From an uncultured Lachnospiraceae bacterium (GTDB lineage Bacteria > Bacillota > Clostridia > Lachnospirales > Lachnospiraceae), in NCBI GenBank assembly GCA_905203555.1, contig CAJKWK010000022.1:1-40070 (forward strand): 40,070 nucleotides of DNA. The letters run 5' to 3'. Positions 7,624-16,597 of this stretch are shown here, in pieces (the first letter of the stretch is position 1; every line of letters starts with the position of its first letter). The position numbers and the translations under genes are program-made. Under the pieces are notes generated by a model, which was not told where the DNA came from, made no database searches, and was given only the letters and a program-made list of their open reading frames with translations.

Positions 7624-8973
7624 TACAATCTTTTCAAATGCCATCGCATGTGATGCTTTTACAAGAATGGTATCCTTTTTTTCTAAGATAGAATCCATTT
7701 CTGCGAAGAAATGATCTTTATCCGGATAGTGGTAAATCCGAATGTTTTGTGCGGTTTCTTTTGCGCCGCGGGCCAGTTCTGCGGACAGAGAACCGATACA
7801 GATCAGTACATGGATGCCGGACATAGCAGTATGCTGACCGACGTCATAGTGCATTTCCTTTTCTTTTTCACCCAATTCACCCATATCTCCGAGAATTGCA
7901 ACTGTTCGGGTGTCTGCCTTAGAAAGTACATCGATAGATGCCTTCATGGAAATCGGGTTGGCGTTATAGCAATCATCGATAATAGTATATGTATCTGTCT
8001 CGATCAGGTGATTGCGGCCGGCAAGTGGCTTGAGAGCTTCGATGCCGGCTTTGATCTCTGGATCGCTCATGCCGAGTGCATAGCCGACTGCGATTCCGGC
8101 AAGGGCATTGTGGACCATGTGCTCTCCGGGGATGGAAATATGGGCACAAAATCTGGACTTTGGCGTGATAAAAGTTGCATTTGTTCCGCGAAGTCCCTGA
8201 TTTTCAATTTGTTCTGCACGATAGCTGGAGTGATCTCCCAGTCCGAAATAGACAGGTGTGATGCCGTTCTCCGGATGATAGGTAATTAACTTATCATCAT
8301 CTCCATTGAAAATGATGGTGCCGTTCGGATTCATATATTGGAACATTTCTGTTTTTGCCTTTAAGATGCCGTCCCGGGAACCTAAGAGTTCCATATGAGC
8401 CACACCAATATTGGTGATGACACAGATATCCGGCCGCGCCATTTTTGCCAATCGGGTCATTTCTCCAAAATGGTTGATGCCCATTTCCAGAACAGCAATT
8501 TCATGCTCTTCCCGGAGATTGAAAATGGTGAGCGGAACACCGATTTCGTTATTAAAATTGCCTTCTGTTTTTAATACGTTGTATTTCTGGGAAAGGACAG
8601 AGGCAATCATTTCTTTTGTACTTGTTTTTCCTACACTTCCGGAAATGCCGACAACCTTGATGTCGAGACTTTTCCGGTAATGTTCTGCCAGATCTTTGAG
8701 CGCCTGTGTGCAGGAATCTACCAGAATATACGGAAAAGTAACTTCTCCGAGCGGTTCTTCTGAGAGAGCACAAAGGGCGCCCGCCTCAATGGTTTGAGGG
8801 ATAAAGGTATGGCCGTCTACTCTTGCGCCGCGAATGGCAACAAAGAGACTGTCTTTTGTTACTTTGCGGCTGTCAATGACAACGCTGGAAACTTCTTTTT
8901 CAGCAGATTGTGAATCGCCAAAGTAAGTTCCGCCACAGGCAGCCGTAATTTCTCTTAAAGTCATATGTTTCAT
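7603..8973 (-). CDS. murF: UDP-N-acetylmuramoyl-tripeptide--D-alanyl-D-alanine ligase
   Basis: Adds D-Ala-D-Ala to UDP-MurNAc-tripeptide in the cytoplasm, completing the pentapeptide precursor. The protein has the Mur ligase order: N-terminal substrate domain, ATPase domain with the P-loop GSVGKTSTKE, the NIGVAHMELLGS segment, and the C-terminal domain with DDCYNANPISM. I place the start at the ATG at 8973 (456 residues), which has GGAGG about 10 nt upstream. The longer reading from 9015 would run well into ddl. The start overlaps the ddl stop as ATGA, so translation is coupled to the enzyme that makes its substrate. Confidence 0.92.
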   Translation of the reverse strand: MKHMTLREITAACGGTYFGDSQSAEKEVSSVVIDSRKVTKDSLFVAIRGARVDGHTFIPQTIEAGALCALSEEPLGEVTFPYILVDSCTQALKDLAEHYRKSLDIKVVGISGSVGKTSTKEMIASVLSQKYNVLKTEGNFNNEIGVPLTIFNLREEHEIAVLEMGINHFGEMTRLAKMARPDICVITNIGVAHMELLGSRDGILKAKTEMFQYMNPNGTIIFNGDDDKLITYHPENGITPVYFGLGDHSSYRAEQIENQGLRGTNATFITPKSRFCAHISIPGEHMVHNALAGIAVGYALGMSDPEIKAGIEALKPLAGRNHLIETDTYTIIDDCYNANPISMKASIDVLSKADTRTVAILGDMGELGEKEKEMHYDVGQHTAMSGIHVLICIGSLSAELARGAKETAQNIRIYHYPDKDHFFAEMDSILEKKDTILVKASHAMAFEKIVEKLERV

Positions 8974-10025
8974 TGATATCGAGCCTCCAGAGATTTCTGA
9001 ATGATCAGTTCGCACAAATCTCCGTATTCAATTCCGGCTGCATTGGCCTCTTTTGGAAGAAGACTTGCAGCAGTCATTCCCGGAAGAGTGTTGACTTCCA
9101 GACAATATAAGTTCCCTTTATCATCTAAAAGAAAATCTGCGCGGCTGTAGACATTGAGTTTCAGTGCATGGAAGGCACGTACAGTCAAAGCCTGCATTCT
9201 TTCTGTAACATCCTGTGGAATATCTGCAGGGCAGACTTCTTCTGTAGCTCCATCCTGATATTTATTTGCATAGTCAAAAAATCCGGTTTTCGGAATAATT
9301 TCAATAGGTGGGAGCGCTTTTCCGTCAATGATACCGCAGGCAAATTCACGACCTTTGATATATTCTTCAATGACAACTTCATCTTCATAACGGAAAGAAT
9401 TTTTCAGAGCGTTTTCATATTCTTCCTGTGTATGTGCAATGTAAACACCGATACTGGAACCGCCGGAACAAGGTTTTACGACAACCGGGAGCTGCAGTCC
9501 TAGATCTTCCAGCGCTTTTTTATTTTTATTTTTGTGAATGCAGACGCCATTTGGAGTATCTACACCGGCCAGCAGGAAAATATGTTTTGTAAGTCCCTTA
9601 TCCATTGCAACTGCACAGCCGAGAGAATCAGGGCCTGTATAGCGGATGCCAAGCAGATCGAAGGTTGCCTGCAGTTTACCGTTCTCCCCTTCTCCACCAT
9701 GAAGACCGAGGAAGGTAATGTCTGCCATGCGGCAGAGCTCGATAACATTTGGTCCCAGAAAACAGTCGGACTGATCCGGGCGGGATGCGCGGATGGCATC
9801 CAGATCCGGTTCTTCGGTACTGATATTCTTGACAATATCCAGACCATGATCCGGTAAAGTAAAGACTTCTTCCAGTTTATCAGAATCATAGGGAAATCCC
9901 ATAAAAACGTCTAAGAGAAAAGCATCGTGTCCCTTTTCCAGTAAAGTACGGCAGATGCCGGCGCTGGAAGAAAGAGATACATCACGTTCGGTACTTAATC
10001 CTCCGGCTAATACAATAATTTTCAT
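8970..10025 (-). CDS. ddl: D-alanine--D-alanine ligase
   Basis: ATP-grasp enzyme joining two D-Ala molecules for cell-wall synthesis. The 351-residue protein shows the N-terminal LAGGLSTERDVSLSSS motif, LGLHGGEGENGKLQ, the ATP-binding PVVVKPCSGGSSIGV loop and the metal-binding LEVNTLPGMTAASLLP near the C-terminus. AGGAG precedes the ATG. It lies 24 nt downstream of pncB and overlaps murF by 4 nt, so ddl and murF form a coupled pair behind pncB. Residues that would separate D-Ala from D-lactate specificity were not resolved by eye; a housekeeping Ddl is by far the likeliest. Confidence 0.93.
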   Translation of the reverse strand: MKIIVLAGGLSTERDVSLSSSAGICRTLLEKGHDAFLLDVFMGFPYDSDKLEEVFTLPDHGLDIVKNISTEEPDLDAIRASRPDQSDCFLGPNVIELCRMADITFLGLHGGEGENGKLQATFDLLGIRYTGPDSLGCAVAMDKGLTKHIFLLAGVDTPNGVCIHKNKNKKALEDLGLQLPVVVKPCSGGSSIGVYIAHTQEEYENALKNSFRYEDEVVIEEYIKGREFACGIIDGKALPPIEIIPKTGFFDYANKYQDGATEEVCPADIPQDVTERMQALTVRAFHALKLNVYSRADFLLDDKGNLYCLEVNTLPGMTAASLLPKEANAAGIEYGDLCELIIQKSLEARYQ

Positions 10026-10049
10026 AATCGAATACTCCTGTTTCTTTTT

Positions 10050-11498
10050 TTATTTGCTCATTTCATTTAACAGAGCGGCTTTGGTATCATATAACTTTTG
10101 AGATAAATCAACATATACCTTGTGTGGATTGAACAGACGCATAGTTTCATCCCACAGAGTTTCTTTTTCTTCTTTGCAGAAAGCGGAAATCTCACTGACA
10201 GAAGGAGAATGGTAAATACATTCGCCATGCACGAAAATCGGTTTTAACAATTCTTTCATGCGGTAACTTCCGCCTGGAAGACGCGTTTTCTTCCAGGTAG
10301 CTTCCGGATCAAAGAGTAATAAGTCTTCAGATTCGTCAAAAGTTTCGTCTGCGAAACAAATCAGGTCTGCACGCAATTTTCCTGTTTCTTTATCATATAC
10401 ACGATAAATCGTTTTGTTTCCTGGATTGGTGATTTTTTCTGTGTTTTCAGATAATTTAATCTTTGGAACAAAATCGCCATGTTCATTCTGGATTGCGGCC
10501 AGTTTATATACACCGCCAAAAGACGGACAGTCTTTGGAGGTGATCAGGTTCGTGCCGACTCCCCAGGAATTGATCTTAGCCCCTTGAATTTTCAAGTCAT
10601 GGATCAAAAATTCATCCAGATCGTTGGACGCGGCAATTACAGCATCTTCAAAGCCGGCCTCATTCAGCATTTTTCTTGCTTTTTTAGATAGGTATGCCAA
10701 GTCTCCGCTATCCAGACGGATTCCATATGATTTCGGATGGATTCCTGCATCACGCATTTCCTGAAAGACGCGAATAGCATTCGGTACGCCGGATTTTAAT
10801 GTGTCATAAGTGTCAACCAGCAGTGTGCAGGCATCCGGATAGAGCTTTGCATATTCTTTGAATGCCGTATACTCATCTTTAAAGCTCATGATCCAGCTGT
10901 GGGCATGCGTTCCCATAACCGGAACGTCAAACAACTGTCCTGCAAGAACATTGGAAGTGCCGACACATCCGCCGATCACAGCGGCACGAGCGCCGTAGAG
11001 TCCGGCATCCGGTCCTTGTGCCCTTCGAAGACCAAACTCCATAATGCCGTCCCCCTGAGCTGCATAAACTACGCGGGATGCCTTGGTGGCAATCAGGCAT
11101 TGGTGATTGATAATATTTAATATAGCAGTTTCTACAAGCTGCGCCTCCATGATCGGAGCAACAACCTTGATCAGAGGTTCCTTTGGAAAAATAACACTTC
11201 CCTCTTCAATGGCGTAAATATCGCCGCTGAAATGAAAACCACTTAAATAATGTAGAAAGTCTTCGCTGAAAATACCAAGACCACGCAGATAATCTACATC
11301 TTCGTAGGAAAAGTTCAAGTTTTTAATGTATTGTATGACTTGGTCCAGACCAGCCATGATGGAATATCCACTCTTATTCGGATTGGCGCGAAAGAATACA
11401 TCGAAGATCACAGTTTCATTTTCCTGTGTTTCAAAATATCCCTGCATCATGGTAAGTTCGTACAGGTCAGTTAATAAGGTCAGATTTGGTGTATTCAT
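10050..11498 (-). CDS. pncB: nicotinate phosphoribosyltransferase
   Basis: First step of the Preiss-Handler NAD salvage route: nicotinate plus PRPP gives nicotinate mononucleotide. The 482-residue protein shows the family N-terminus (LLTDLYELTMMQGY), EFGLRRAQGPDAG, the conserved histidine segment GTHAHSWIMSF (the His expected to be phosphorylated) and the DSGDLAYLSK and GVGTNLITS stretches of the phosphoribosyl-binding barrel. Its start is preceded by AAAGGA. It is the first gene of pncB-ddl-murF, with a TATAAT-like -10 on the minus strand at 11586-11581 but no clear -35. Its leader contains a TCTGCA-GATT-TGCAGA inverted repeat (11548-11563) of unknown meaning. Confidence 0.93.
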   Translation of the reverse strand: MNTPNLTLLTDLYELTMMQGYFETQENETVIFDVFFRANPNKSGYSIMAGLDQVIQYIKNLNFSYEDVDYLRGLGIFSEDFLHYLSGFHFSGDIYAIEEGSVIFPKEPLIKVVAPIMEAQLVETAILNIINHQCLIATKASRVVYAAQGDGIMEFGLRRAQGPDAGLYGARAAVIGGCVGTSNVLAGQLFDVPVMGTHAHSWIMSFKDEYTAFKEYAKLYPDACTLLVDTYDTLKSGVPNAIRVFQEMRDAGIHPKSYGIRLDSGDLAYLSKKARKMLNEAGFEDAVIAASNDLDEFLIHDLKIQGAKINSWGVGTNLITSKDCPSFGGVYKLAAIQNEHGDFVPKIKLSENTEKITNPGNKTIYRVYDKETGKLRADLICFADETFDESEDLLLFDPEATWKKTRLPGGSYRMKELLKPIFVHGECIYHSPSVSEISAFCKEEKETLWDETMRLFNPHKVYVDLSQKLYDTKAALLNEMSK

Positions 11499-11630
11499 AA
11501 TCGTATGTCCTTTCTATATACCTTGTACAGTGTTGTATGCAGCAATCTCTGCAGATTTGCAGAAACCGTAGCATGGGCATATTATAGCACATCCCATAAA
11601 AAAATAAAATTTATTTATGAAACAACAGGT

Positions 11631-12242
11631 TTATTCAAATTTCGCAAATATTTTCCGGAAGAAGATCGAATTCAGATAAGCTAAGCCGGAAAAACCGAAC
11701 AACATCCATACAAGACCGATTATCTGGAACGGGATATAAATTGTAGCCAAGATAGTCAGTACAGCAAATGCAACAAAAAGTAAAGTATAAGGAAGATATG
11801 CAATTGCCATAAAAAAAGCATTTTTAATTGTCTTAAACAGTGTGTTTTCAAATCTTGCAATATAAGGGAACAGATATGTTGCAGTGATCAAATACAGGAA
11901 AAATGCAAGCAGCAGAAAAACAGACATCACTGTCTTTATAGAGTCCGGCATGGATCCCAGGATTCGGAAATCTGCCCATAAGACAAAACCTGCAATTAAA
12001 ACAATCAGCCAGGAAAGCGTTCCGATTTTGAAATTATCTTTGAACGCCTTGAGATAGCCGCGGAAAATGTAACTCTCTTCATTTCGCGCAGCCTTTAATG
12101 TGATCGTATAGAGTGCTGTTAGCGCCGGGCCAATCGTGATGATTGGGATACAGCTGACGATAAATAAAATGTTTAAAATAAATAAATCAGCAATTTTTCC
12201 TAAGCCCTGCATAAGTGGGCTGTCTAAGTTGAATAAACTCAT
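11631..12242 (-). CDS. YesL-like (DUF624) integral membrane protein
   Basis: A 203-residue protein with five predicted transmembrane segments (about residues 18-48, 75-95, 105-130, 140-165 and 168-190) and the LFILNILFIVSCIPIITIGPALTA N-terminal pattern of DUF624/YesL proteins. These often accompany sugar ABC transporters, but no such transporter is adjacent here, so the role is unknown. AAAGGA lies about 10 nt before the ATG. A TATAAT hexamer on the minus strand at 12308-12303, with a weak TGCACA 17 nt upstream, could be its promoter. It is divergent from the MarR gene. Confidence 0.8.
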   Translation of the reverse strand: MSLFNLDSPLMQGLGKIADLFILNILFIVSCIPIITIGPALTALYTITLKAARNEESYIFRGYLKAFKDNFKIGTLSWLIVLIAGFVLWADFRILGSMPDSIKTVMSVFLLLAFFLYLITATYLFPYIARFENTLFKTIKNAFFMAIAYLPYTLLFVAFAVLTILATIYIPFQIIGLVWMLFGFSGLAYLNSIFFRKIFAKFE

Positions 12243-12350
12243 AAATCAAACGTCCTTTCGTAAATCATTAGTAAAGAAAAGGCCTTTCGAGACCTGTAGA
12301 AGATTATACTATAAATTTTATAAAATGTGCATAAATAAGCGTATTTTTTC

Positions 12351-12379
12351 TTGACAATTATTTTTGGGTTGTATAGTAT
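12351..12379 (+). promoter_or_regulatory. putative promoter of the MarR-ABC exporter operon
   Basis: A perfect TTGACA at 12351-12356 is followed after 17 nt by TAGTAT at 12374-12379. A better TATAAT at 12379-12384 would need a 22-nt spacer, so the exact -10 is uncertain. The area overlaps the inverted repeats listed next. Confidence 0.6.
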
Positions 12380-12428
12380 ATAATACTGGTCAGATAGTTC
12401 GGTGGCGAACAATTCGGGGCGGAACTAT
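12375..12428 (+). promoter_or_regulatory. nested inverted repeats, candidate MarR operator
   Basis: Three dyads lie between the promoter and the MarR start. AGTAT-ATA-ATACT covers 12375-12387. GTTCG-GTGG-CGAAC covers 12397-12410. ATAGTTC (12394-12400) pairs with GAACTAT (12422-12428). Their place across the -10 and transcript start fits autorepression by the MarR protein, which is inference. Confidence 0.5.
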
Positions 12429-12464
12429 TTAACCGGAATAAAAAGAATTCATGGAGGTGGAGAT

Positions 12465-12938
12465 GTGACAGAAGAGAGAGAAAAGCGTGTGGGGTTTACA
12501 ATACGCCGTCTGGGTCATGTATTAAGGCGAAATCTGGAGGCACGTGTCAAGCAGGAAGGAATCGATGAGATTACACTGATGCATGGCTGGATCATTCGAT
12601 ATCTTTATGAGAATCAGGATCAGGATGTTTTTCAAAAAGATATTGAGAAAAATTTTTCGATTGGGCGTTCAACCGTAACGGGGATCCTGCAGATTTTGGA
12701 GAAAAAAGGATTTGTCAGCAGAGAATGTGTGGCTCATGATGCACGACTGAAAAAGGTGATTTTGACAAAAAAAGGGATGGAAAGCCATCGAAAAATAGAA
12801 GAACTGATTACGTGTCAGAATCAAAAGATGACAGAAGGTGTAGATGCCCGGGAACTGCAGATTTTTATGCGGGTAGCGGAACAGATCCGGGAAAATCTGG
12901 AAAAAGATAAGACAACAGAAGGCGAGACAGAGAGGTGA
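12465..12938 (+). CDS. MarR-family transcriptional regulator
   Basis: Winged-helix repressor of about 157 residues, expected to act as a dimer on the exporter operon it leads. The core reads DVFQKDIEKNFSIGRSTVTGILQILEKKGFVSRE followed by a wing with DARLKKVILTKKG; both are typical of MarR. I place the start at GTG 12465 because GGAGGTGG lies directly upstream at good spacing. Reading from ATG 12402 would add 21 residues that run through the candidate operator. It is 4 nt upstream of the first ABC gene. The inducing ligand cannot be told from sequence. Confidence 0.87.
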   Translation: MTEEREKRVGFTIRRLGHVLRRNLEARVKQEGIDEITLMHGWIIRYLYENQDQDVFQKDIEKNFSIGRSTVTGILQILEKKGFVSRECVAHDARLKKVILTKKGMESHRKIEELITCQNQKMTEGVDARELQIFMRVAEQIRENLEKDKTTEGETER

Positions 12939-12942
12939 AAGG

Positions 12943-14700
12943 ATGAATATCATCAGAAGATTATTAGAAGAAGTAAAAGAATATAAGCGGGCATCCATTG
13001 CGACTCCGATTTTTATGATCTTGGAGGTGCTGATGGAGACTATGATTCCGTTTTTGATGGCGTCGATCATTGACGATGGTGTCAATGCCGGAAATATGAA
13101 TCATATCTATAAGGTGGGCGGTCTGATGCTGGTGGCAGCAGCGCTCGGTCTGGCAGCAGGAATGGCGGGAGGACGGTATGGAGCTAAGGCATCTGCCGGA
13201 TTTGCAAAGAATTTAAGAGCGGCAATGTTCAATCAGATTCAGACCTATTCTTTTGCAAATATAGATAAATTCAGTACGGCAGGTCTTGTGACCCGACTGA
13301 CCACAGATGTGACAAATGTGCAGATGGCTTACCAGATGACATTGCGGATGTTCATGAGAGCGCCGGCAAGCATGATCTGTGCAATGGTTATGGCATTTTC
13401 TATCAATGCGGAATTGTCCATGATCTACTTGATCGCAGTGCTGGTTTTAGGTGCGATTCTCTTTTTGATCATCCGTCATGCAACGGCGTATTTTGAACAG
13501 GCATTTCCAAAGTATGACGCGCTAAATGCATCTGTACAGGAAAATGTATCTGCAATCCGCGTCGTAAAAGCGTATGTGCGGGAAGAGCAGGAGACAAGTA
13601 AGTTCCACAAAGCCAGCGAAAATATTTACAAAATATTTGTAAAGGCAGAGAATAATGTAATTTTTAATGCGCCGCTGATGATGTTGACGGTGTATACTTG
13701 TATCATTTTGATCAGCTGGTTTGGCGCAAAAATGATAGTAGTCGATTCTTTGACTACCGGAGAGCTGATGAGTCTGCTGGCATATTGTATGAATATTTTG
13801 ATGAGTCTTATGATGCTGTCTATGGTATTTGTTATGATTTCAATGAGTACGGCGAGTGTAGAACGTATTTATGAAGTATTAAACGAGCAGAGTGAGATTT
13901 GTAATCCGGAACATCCGGTGAAGAACGTGGCAGACGGAAGTATTGTATTTCGTAATGTAGAATTTTCTTATAAAAAAGACAGTGAAGAACCGGTGCTGAA
14001 GAATATCAATCTGGAGATTCAGTCAGGAGAGACAATTGGAATCCTTGGCGGAACCGGAAGTGCCAAGACCAGTCTGGTTAATCTGATCAGCCGTCTCTAC
14101 GATGTGTCAAAAGGAGAAGTGCTGGTGGGCGGTAAGAATGTAAAAGAATATGACCTGGAAGTGCTGCGAAATCAAGTATCGGTGGTGCTGCAGAAAAATG
14201 TATTATTTACAGGAAGTATTCTGGATAATCTTCGCTGGGGAAATCTGCAGGCAACAGAGGAAGAGTGCGTGGAGGCGTGTCGTCTTGCCTGTGCAGATGA
14301 ATTTATCGAACGTTTTCCGATGAAGTACCGGACGCATATTGAACAAGGCGGAAGTAATGTGTCCGGCGGGCAGAAACAGAGGCTTTGTATTGCAAGAGCA
14401 TTGTTGAAAAAACCAAAGATACTGATATTGGATGACAGTACCAGTGCGGTAGATACGGCAACGGATGCCAGAATTCGCCGCGCATTTCGGGAGGAAATTC
14501 CGGATACGACAAAATTGATCATTGCACAGCGGATTTCCAGTATACAGGATGCGGACCGCATTATCGTTATGGATGAGGGAGAAATCAATGGATTTGGAAC
14601 TCATGAGGAATTGCTTGCGTCCAATGAGATTTATCGTGAAGTATATGAGTCTCAGACAAAGGGCGGCGGCGACTTCGATGAGAAAGGAGGAGAGGCATAA
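12943..14700 (+). CDS. ABC exporter half-transporter, degenerate-site subunit
   Basis: A 585-residue type IV ABC exporter with a six-helix membrane domain (about 15-305) and a C-terminal ATPase domain (about 335-580). Walker A reads GGTGSAKT (369-376) and the C-loop is canonical VSGGQ (473-477). Walker B ends DD (497-498) where Asp replaces the catalytic Glu, and the H-loop residue is Gln (529) rather than His. These changes mark the non-hydrolysing site of heterodimeric exporters such as BmrCD or TM287/288. It overlaps the next gene by one base (TAATG), as expected for coupled subunits. The substrate is unknown; a MarR-controlled drug or lipid-like compound is plausible. Confidence 0.9.
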   Translation: MNIIRRLLEEVKEYKRASIATPIFMILEVLMETMIPFLMASIIDDGVNAGNMNHIYKVGGLMLVAAALGLAAGMAGGRYGAKASAGFAKNLRAAMFNQIQTYSFANIDKFSTAGLVTRLTTDVTNVQMAYQMTLRMFMRAPASMICAMVMAFSINAELSMIYLIAVLVLGAILFLIIRHATAYFEQAFPKYDALNASVQENVSAIRVVKAYVREEQETSKFHKASENIYKIFVKAENNVIFNAPLMMLTVYTCIILISWFGAKMIVVDSLTTGELMSLLAYCMNILMSLMMLSMVFVMISMSTASVERIYEVLNEQSEICNPEHPVKNVADGSIVFRNVEFSYKKDSEEPVLKNINLEIQSGETIGILGGTGSAKTSLVNLISRLYDVSKGEVLVGGKNVKEYDLEVLRNQVSVVLQKNVLFTGSILDNLRWGNLQATEEECVEACRLACADEFIERFPMKYRTHIEQGGSNVSGGQKQRLCIARALLKKPKILILDDSTSAVDTATDARIRRAFREEIPDTTKLIIAQRISSIQDADRIIVMDEGEINGFGTHEELLASNEIYREVYESQTKGGGDFDEKGGEA

Positions 14701-16595
14701 TGGCAGAAATGAAACAGCGGAAACCGGGAAAGAAGTCTACAGTGGAAAATCCGGGAAAATTGTTTATGCGATTGATGAATTATGTATTTCGGGAGTATAA
14801 GTTCCATTGTCTGCTTGTGTTTATTCTCATTTTTATAGGGGTAATCGCAAATGTGCAGGGAACGATGTTTATGAAAAATCTGATTGATGAATATATTACA
14901 CCGTTTCTGCTTTCTACAGATGAACCGAATTTCGCACCTTTGGCAAATGCAATTGGCAGGGTCGCAGTATTTTATGTGATCGGGGTAGTGTCGGTTTACT
15001 TATATAACCGGATCATGGTCAAGGTAACGCAGGGAACACTCCGGAGTCTGCGAAATGAATTATTTGCACATATGGAAAAACTTCCGATCAAATATTTTGA
15101 CACTCATGCGCATGGAGATATTATGTCAATTTATACCAATGATATCGATACACTGCGTCAAATGATCAGTCAGAGTATTCCTCAGGTAATTAACAGCGGA
15201 TTTACCATTGTAAGTGTTTTTGTAAGTATGGTAATCTTAAATATTCCATTGACGATCGTCACCTTACTTATGGTTGGTGTTATGCTGTATTGTACGAAAT
15301 CAGCGGCAGGACAGAGCGGAAAATATTTTTTGGAACAGCAGAAAAACCTTGGCGCGGTCAATGGATTTATTGAAGAAATGATGGATGGTCAGAAGGTGGT
15401 AAAAGTATTTTGCCATGAAGAAGAGACGAAGAAGGATTTTAAAGAGCTGAATGAAAAACTGTTTGTCAGTGCAGATCGGGCACATACGTATTCCAATTAT
15501 TTAGGTCCCATCAATGCACAGTTGGGAAATATCAGTTATGTAATCTGTGCGATTGTAGGAGGTGCGCTGGCGCTGAATGGAATTGGAGGATTTACACTGG
15601 GCGGATTGGCAAGTTTCCTGACTTTTAATAAGAGCTTTAGTATGCCGATCAATCAGATCAGTCAGCAGTTGAATGCGATTGTAATGGCAATGGCCGGTGC
15701 AGAGCGTATTTTTAAATTGCTGGATGAAAAGCCGGAAGTAGATGAAGGCTATGTGACGCTGGTCAATGTGAAAGAGGAAAATGGTGCGTTAAAAGAGAGT
15801 GAGAAACGTACCGGACGATGGGCATGGAAACATGTGCATCAGGCAGATGGTTCGGTGGATTATGTAGAATTAAAAGGAAATGTTGTATTTGATGGAGTTG
15901 ATTTCGGATATAGTGATGACAAAATCGTACTACATGATGTAAAATTATATGCGGAGCCGGGACAGAAGATTGCTTTTGTTGGCTCTACAGGAGCCGGTAA
16001 AACGACGATTACCAATCTGATCAATCGTTTCTATGATATTCAGGATGGAAAGATCCGCTATGATGGAATCAATGTCAATAAGATTAAAAAGGATGATCTT
16101 CGCCGTTCGCTTGGAATTGTATTGCAGGATACACATTTATTTACCGGAACTGTAAAAGAAAATATCCGATTTGGAAAGCTGGATGCTACCGATGAGGAAA
16201 TTGTGGCAGCAGCAAAGCTGGCAAACGCAGATGGATTTATCCGAAGACTTCCGGAGGGATACGACACCATGCTTACCGGAGACGGTGCGAATCTAAGTCA
16301 GGGACAGAGACAGCTGCTTGCGATTGCCAGAGCGGCAGTGGCAGATCCGCCGGTTCTGATTTTAGACGAGGCGACCAGTTCTATTGATACCAGAACAGAA
16401 CGAATCATACAGGAAAGTATGGATCGGCTGATGCATGGAAGAACAACGTTTGTCATTGCGCATCGACTTTCGACGGTTCGAAATTCAGATTGTATCATGG
16501 TTCTGGAGCGGGGAAGAATCATTGAGCGTGGAACTCACGACCAGTTGATCGAAGAAAGAGGAAAGTATTATCAGTTGTATACAGGAGGAATTTGA
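14700..16595 (+). CDS. ABC exporter half-transporter, catalytic-site subunit
   Basis: Partner of the preceding gene, 631 residues: membrane domain about 20-335 and ATPase domain about 392-630. Walker A GSTGAGKTT (428-436), Walker B DE (556-557) and H-loop His 588 are intact, while its C-loop reads LSQGQ (532-536) instead of LSGGQ. Pairing with the upstream subunit therefore gives one complete and one degenerate ATP site. A stretch of about 40 residues (350-390, hydrophilic, with GRWAWKHVHQADG) sits between the two domains and is longer than in the partner. The plsC-like gene follows with its ribosome binding site inside this gene's 3' end. Confidence 0.9.
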   Translation: MAEMKQRKPGKKSTVENPGKLFMRLMNYVFREYKFHCLLVFILIFIGVIANVQGTMFMKNLIDEYITPFLLSTDEPNFAPLANAIGRVAVFYVIGVVSVYLYNRIMVKVTQGTLRSLRNELFAHMEKLPIKYFDTHAHGDIMSIYTNDIDTLRQMISQSIPQVINSGFTIVSVFVSMVILNIPLTIVTLLMVGVMLYCTKSAAGQSGKYFLEQQKNLGAVNGFIEEMMDGQKVVKVFCHEEETKKDFKELNEKLFVSADRAHTYSNYLGPINAQLGNISYVICAIVGGALALNGIGGFTLGGLASFLTFNKSFSMPINQISQQLNAIVMAMAGAERIFKLLDEKPEVDEGYVTLVNVKEENGALKESEKRTGRWAWKHVHQADGSVDYVELKGNVVFDGVDFGYSDDKIVLHDVKLYAEPGQKIAFVGSTGAGKTTITNLINRFYDIQDGKIRYDGINVNKIKKDDLRRSLGIVLQDTHLFTGTVKENIRFGKLDATDEEIVAAAKLANADGFIRRLPEGYDTMLTGDGANLSQGQRQLLAIARAAVADPPVLILDEATSSIDTRTERIIQESMDRLMHGRTTFVIAHRLSTVRNSDCIMVLERGRIIERGTHDQLIEERGKYYQLYTGGI

Positions 16596-16597
16596 GT

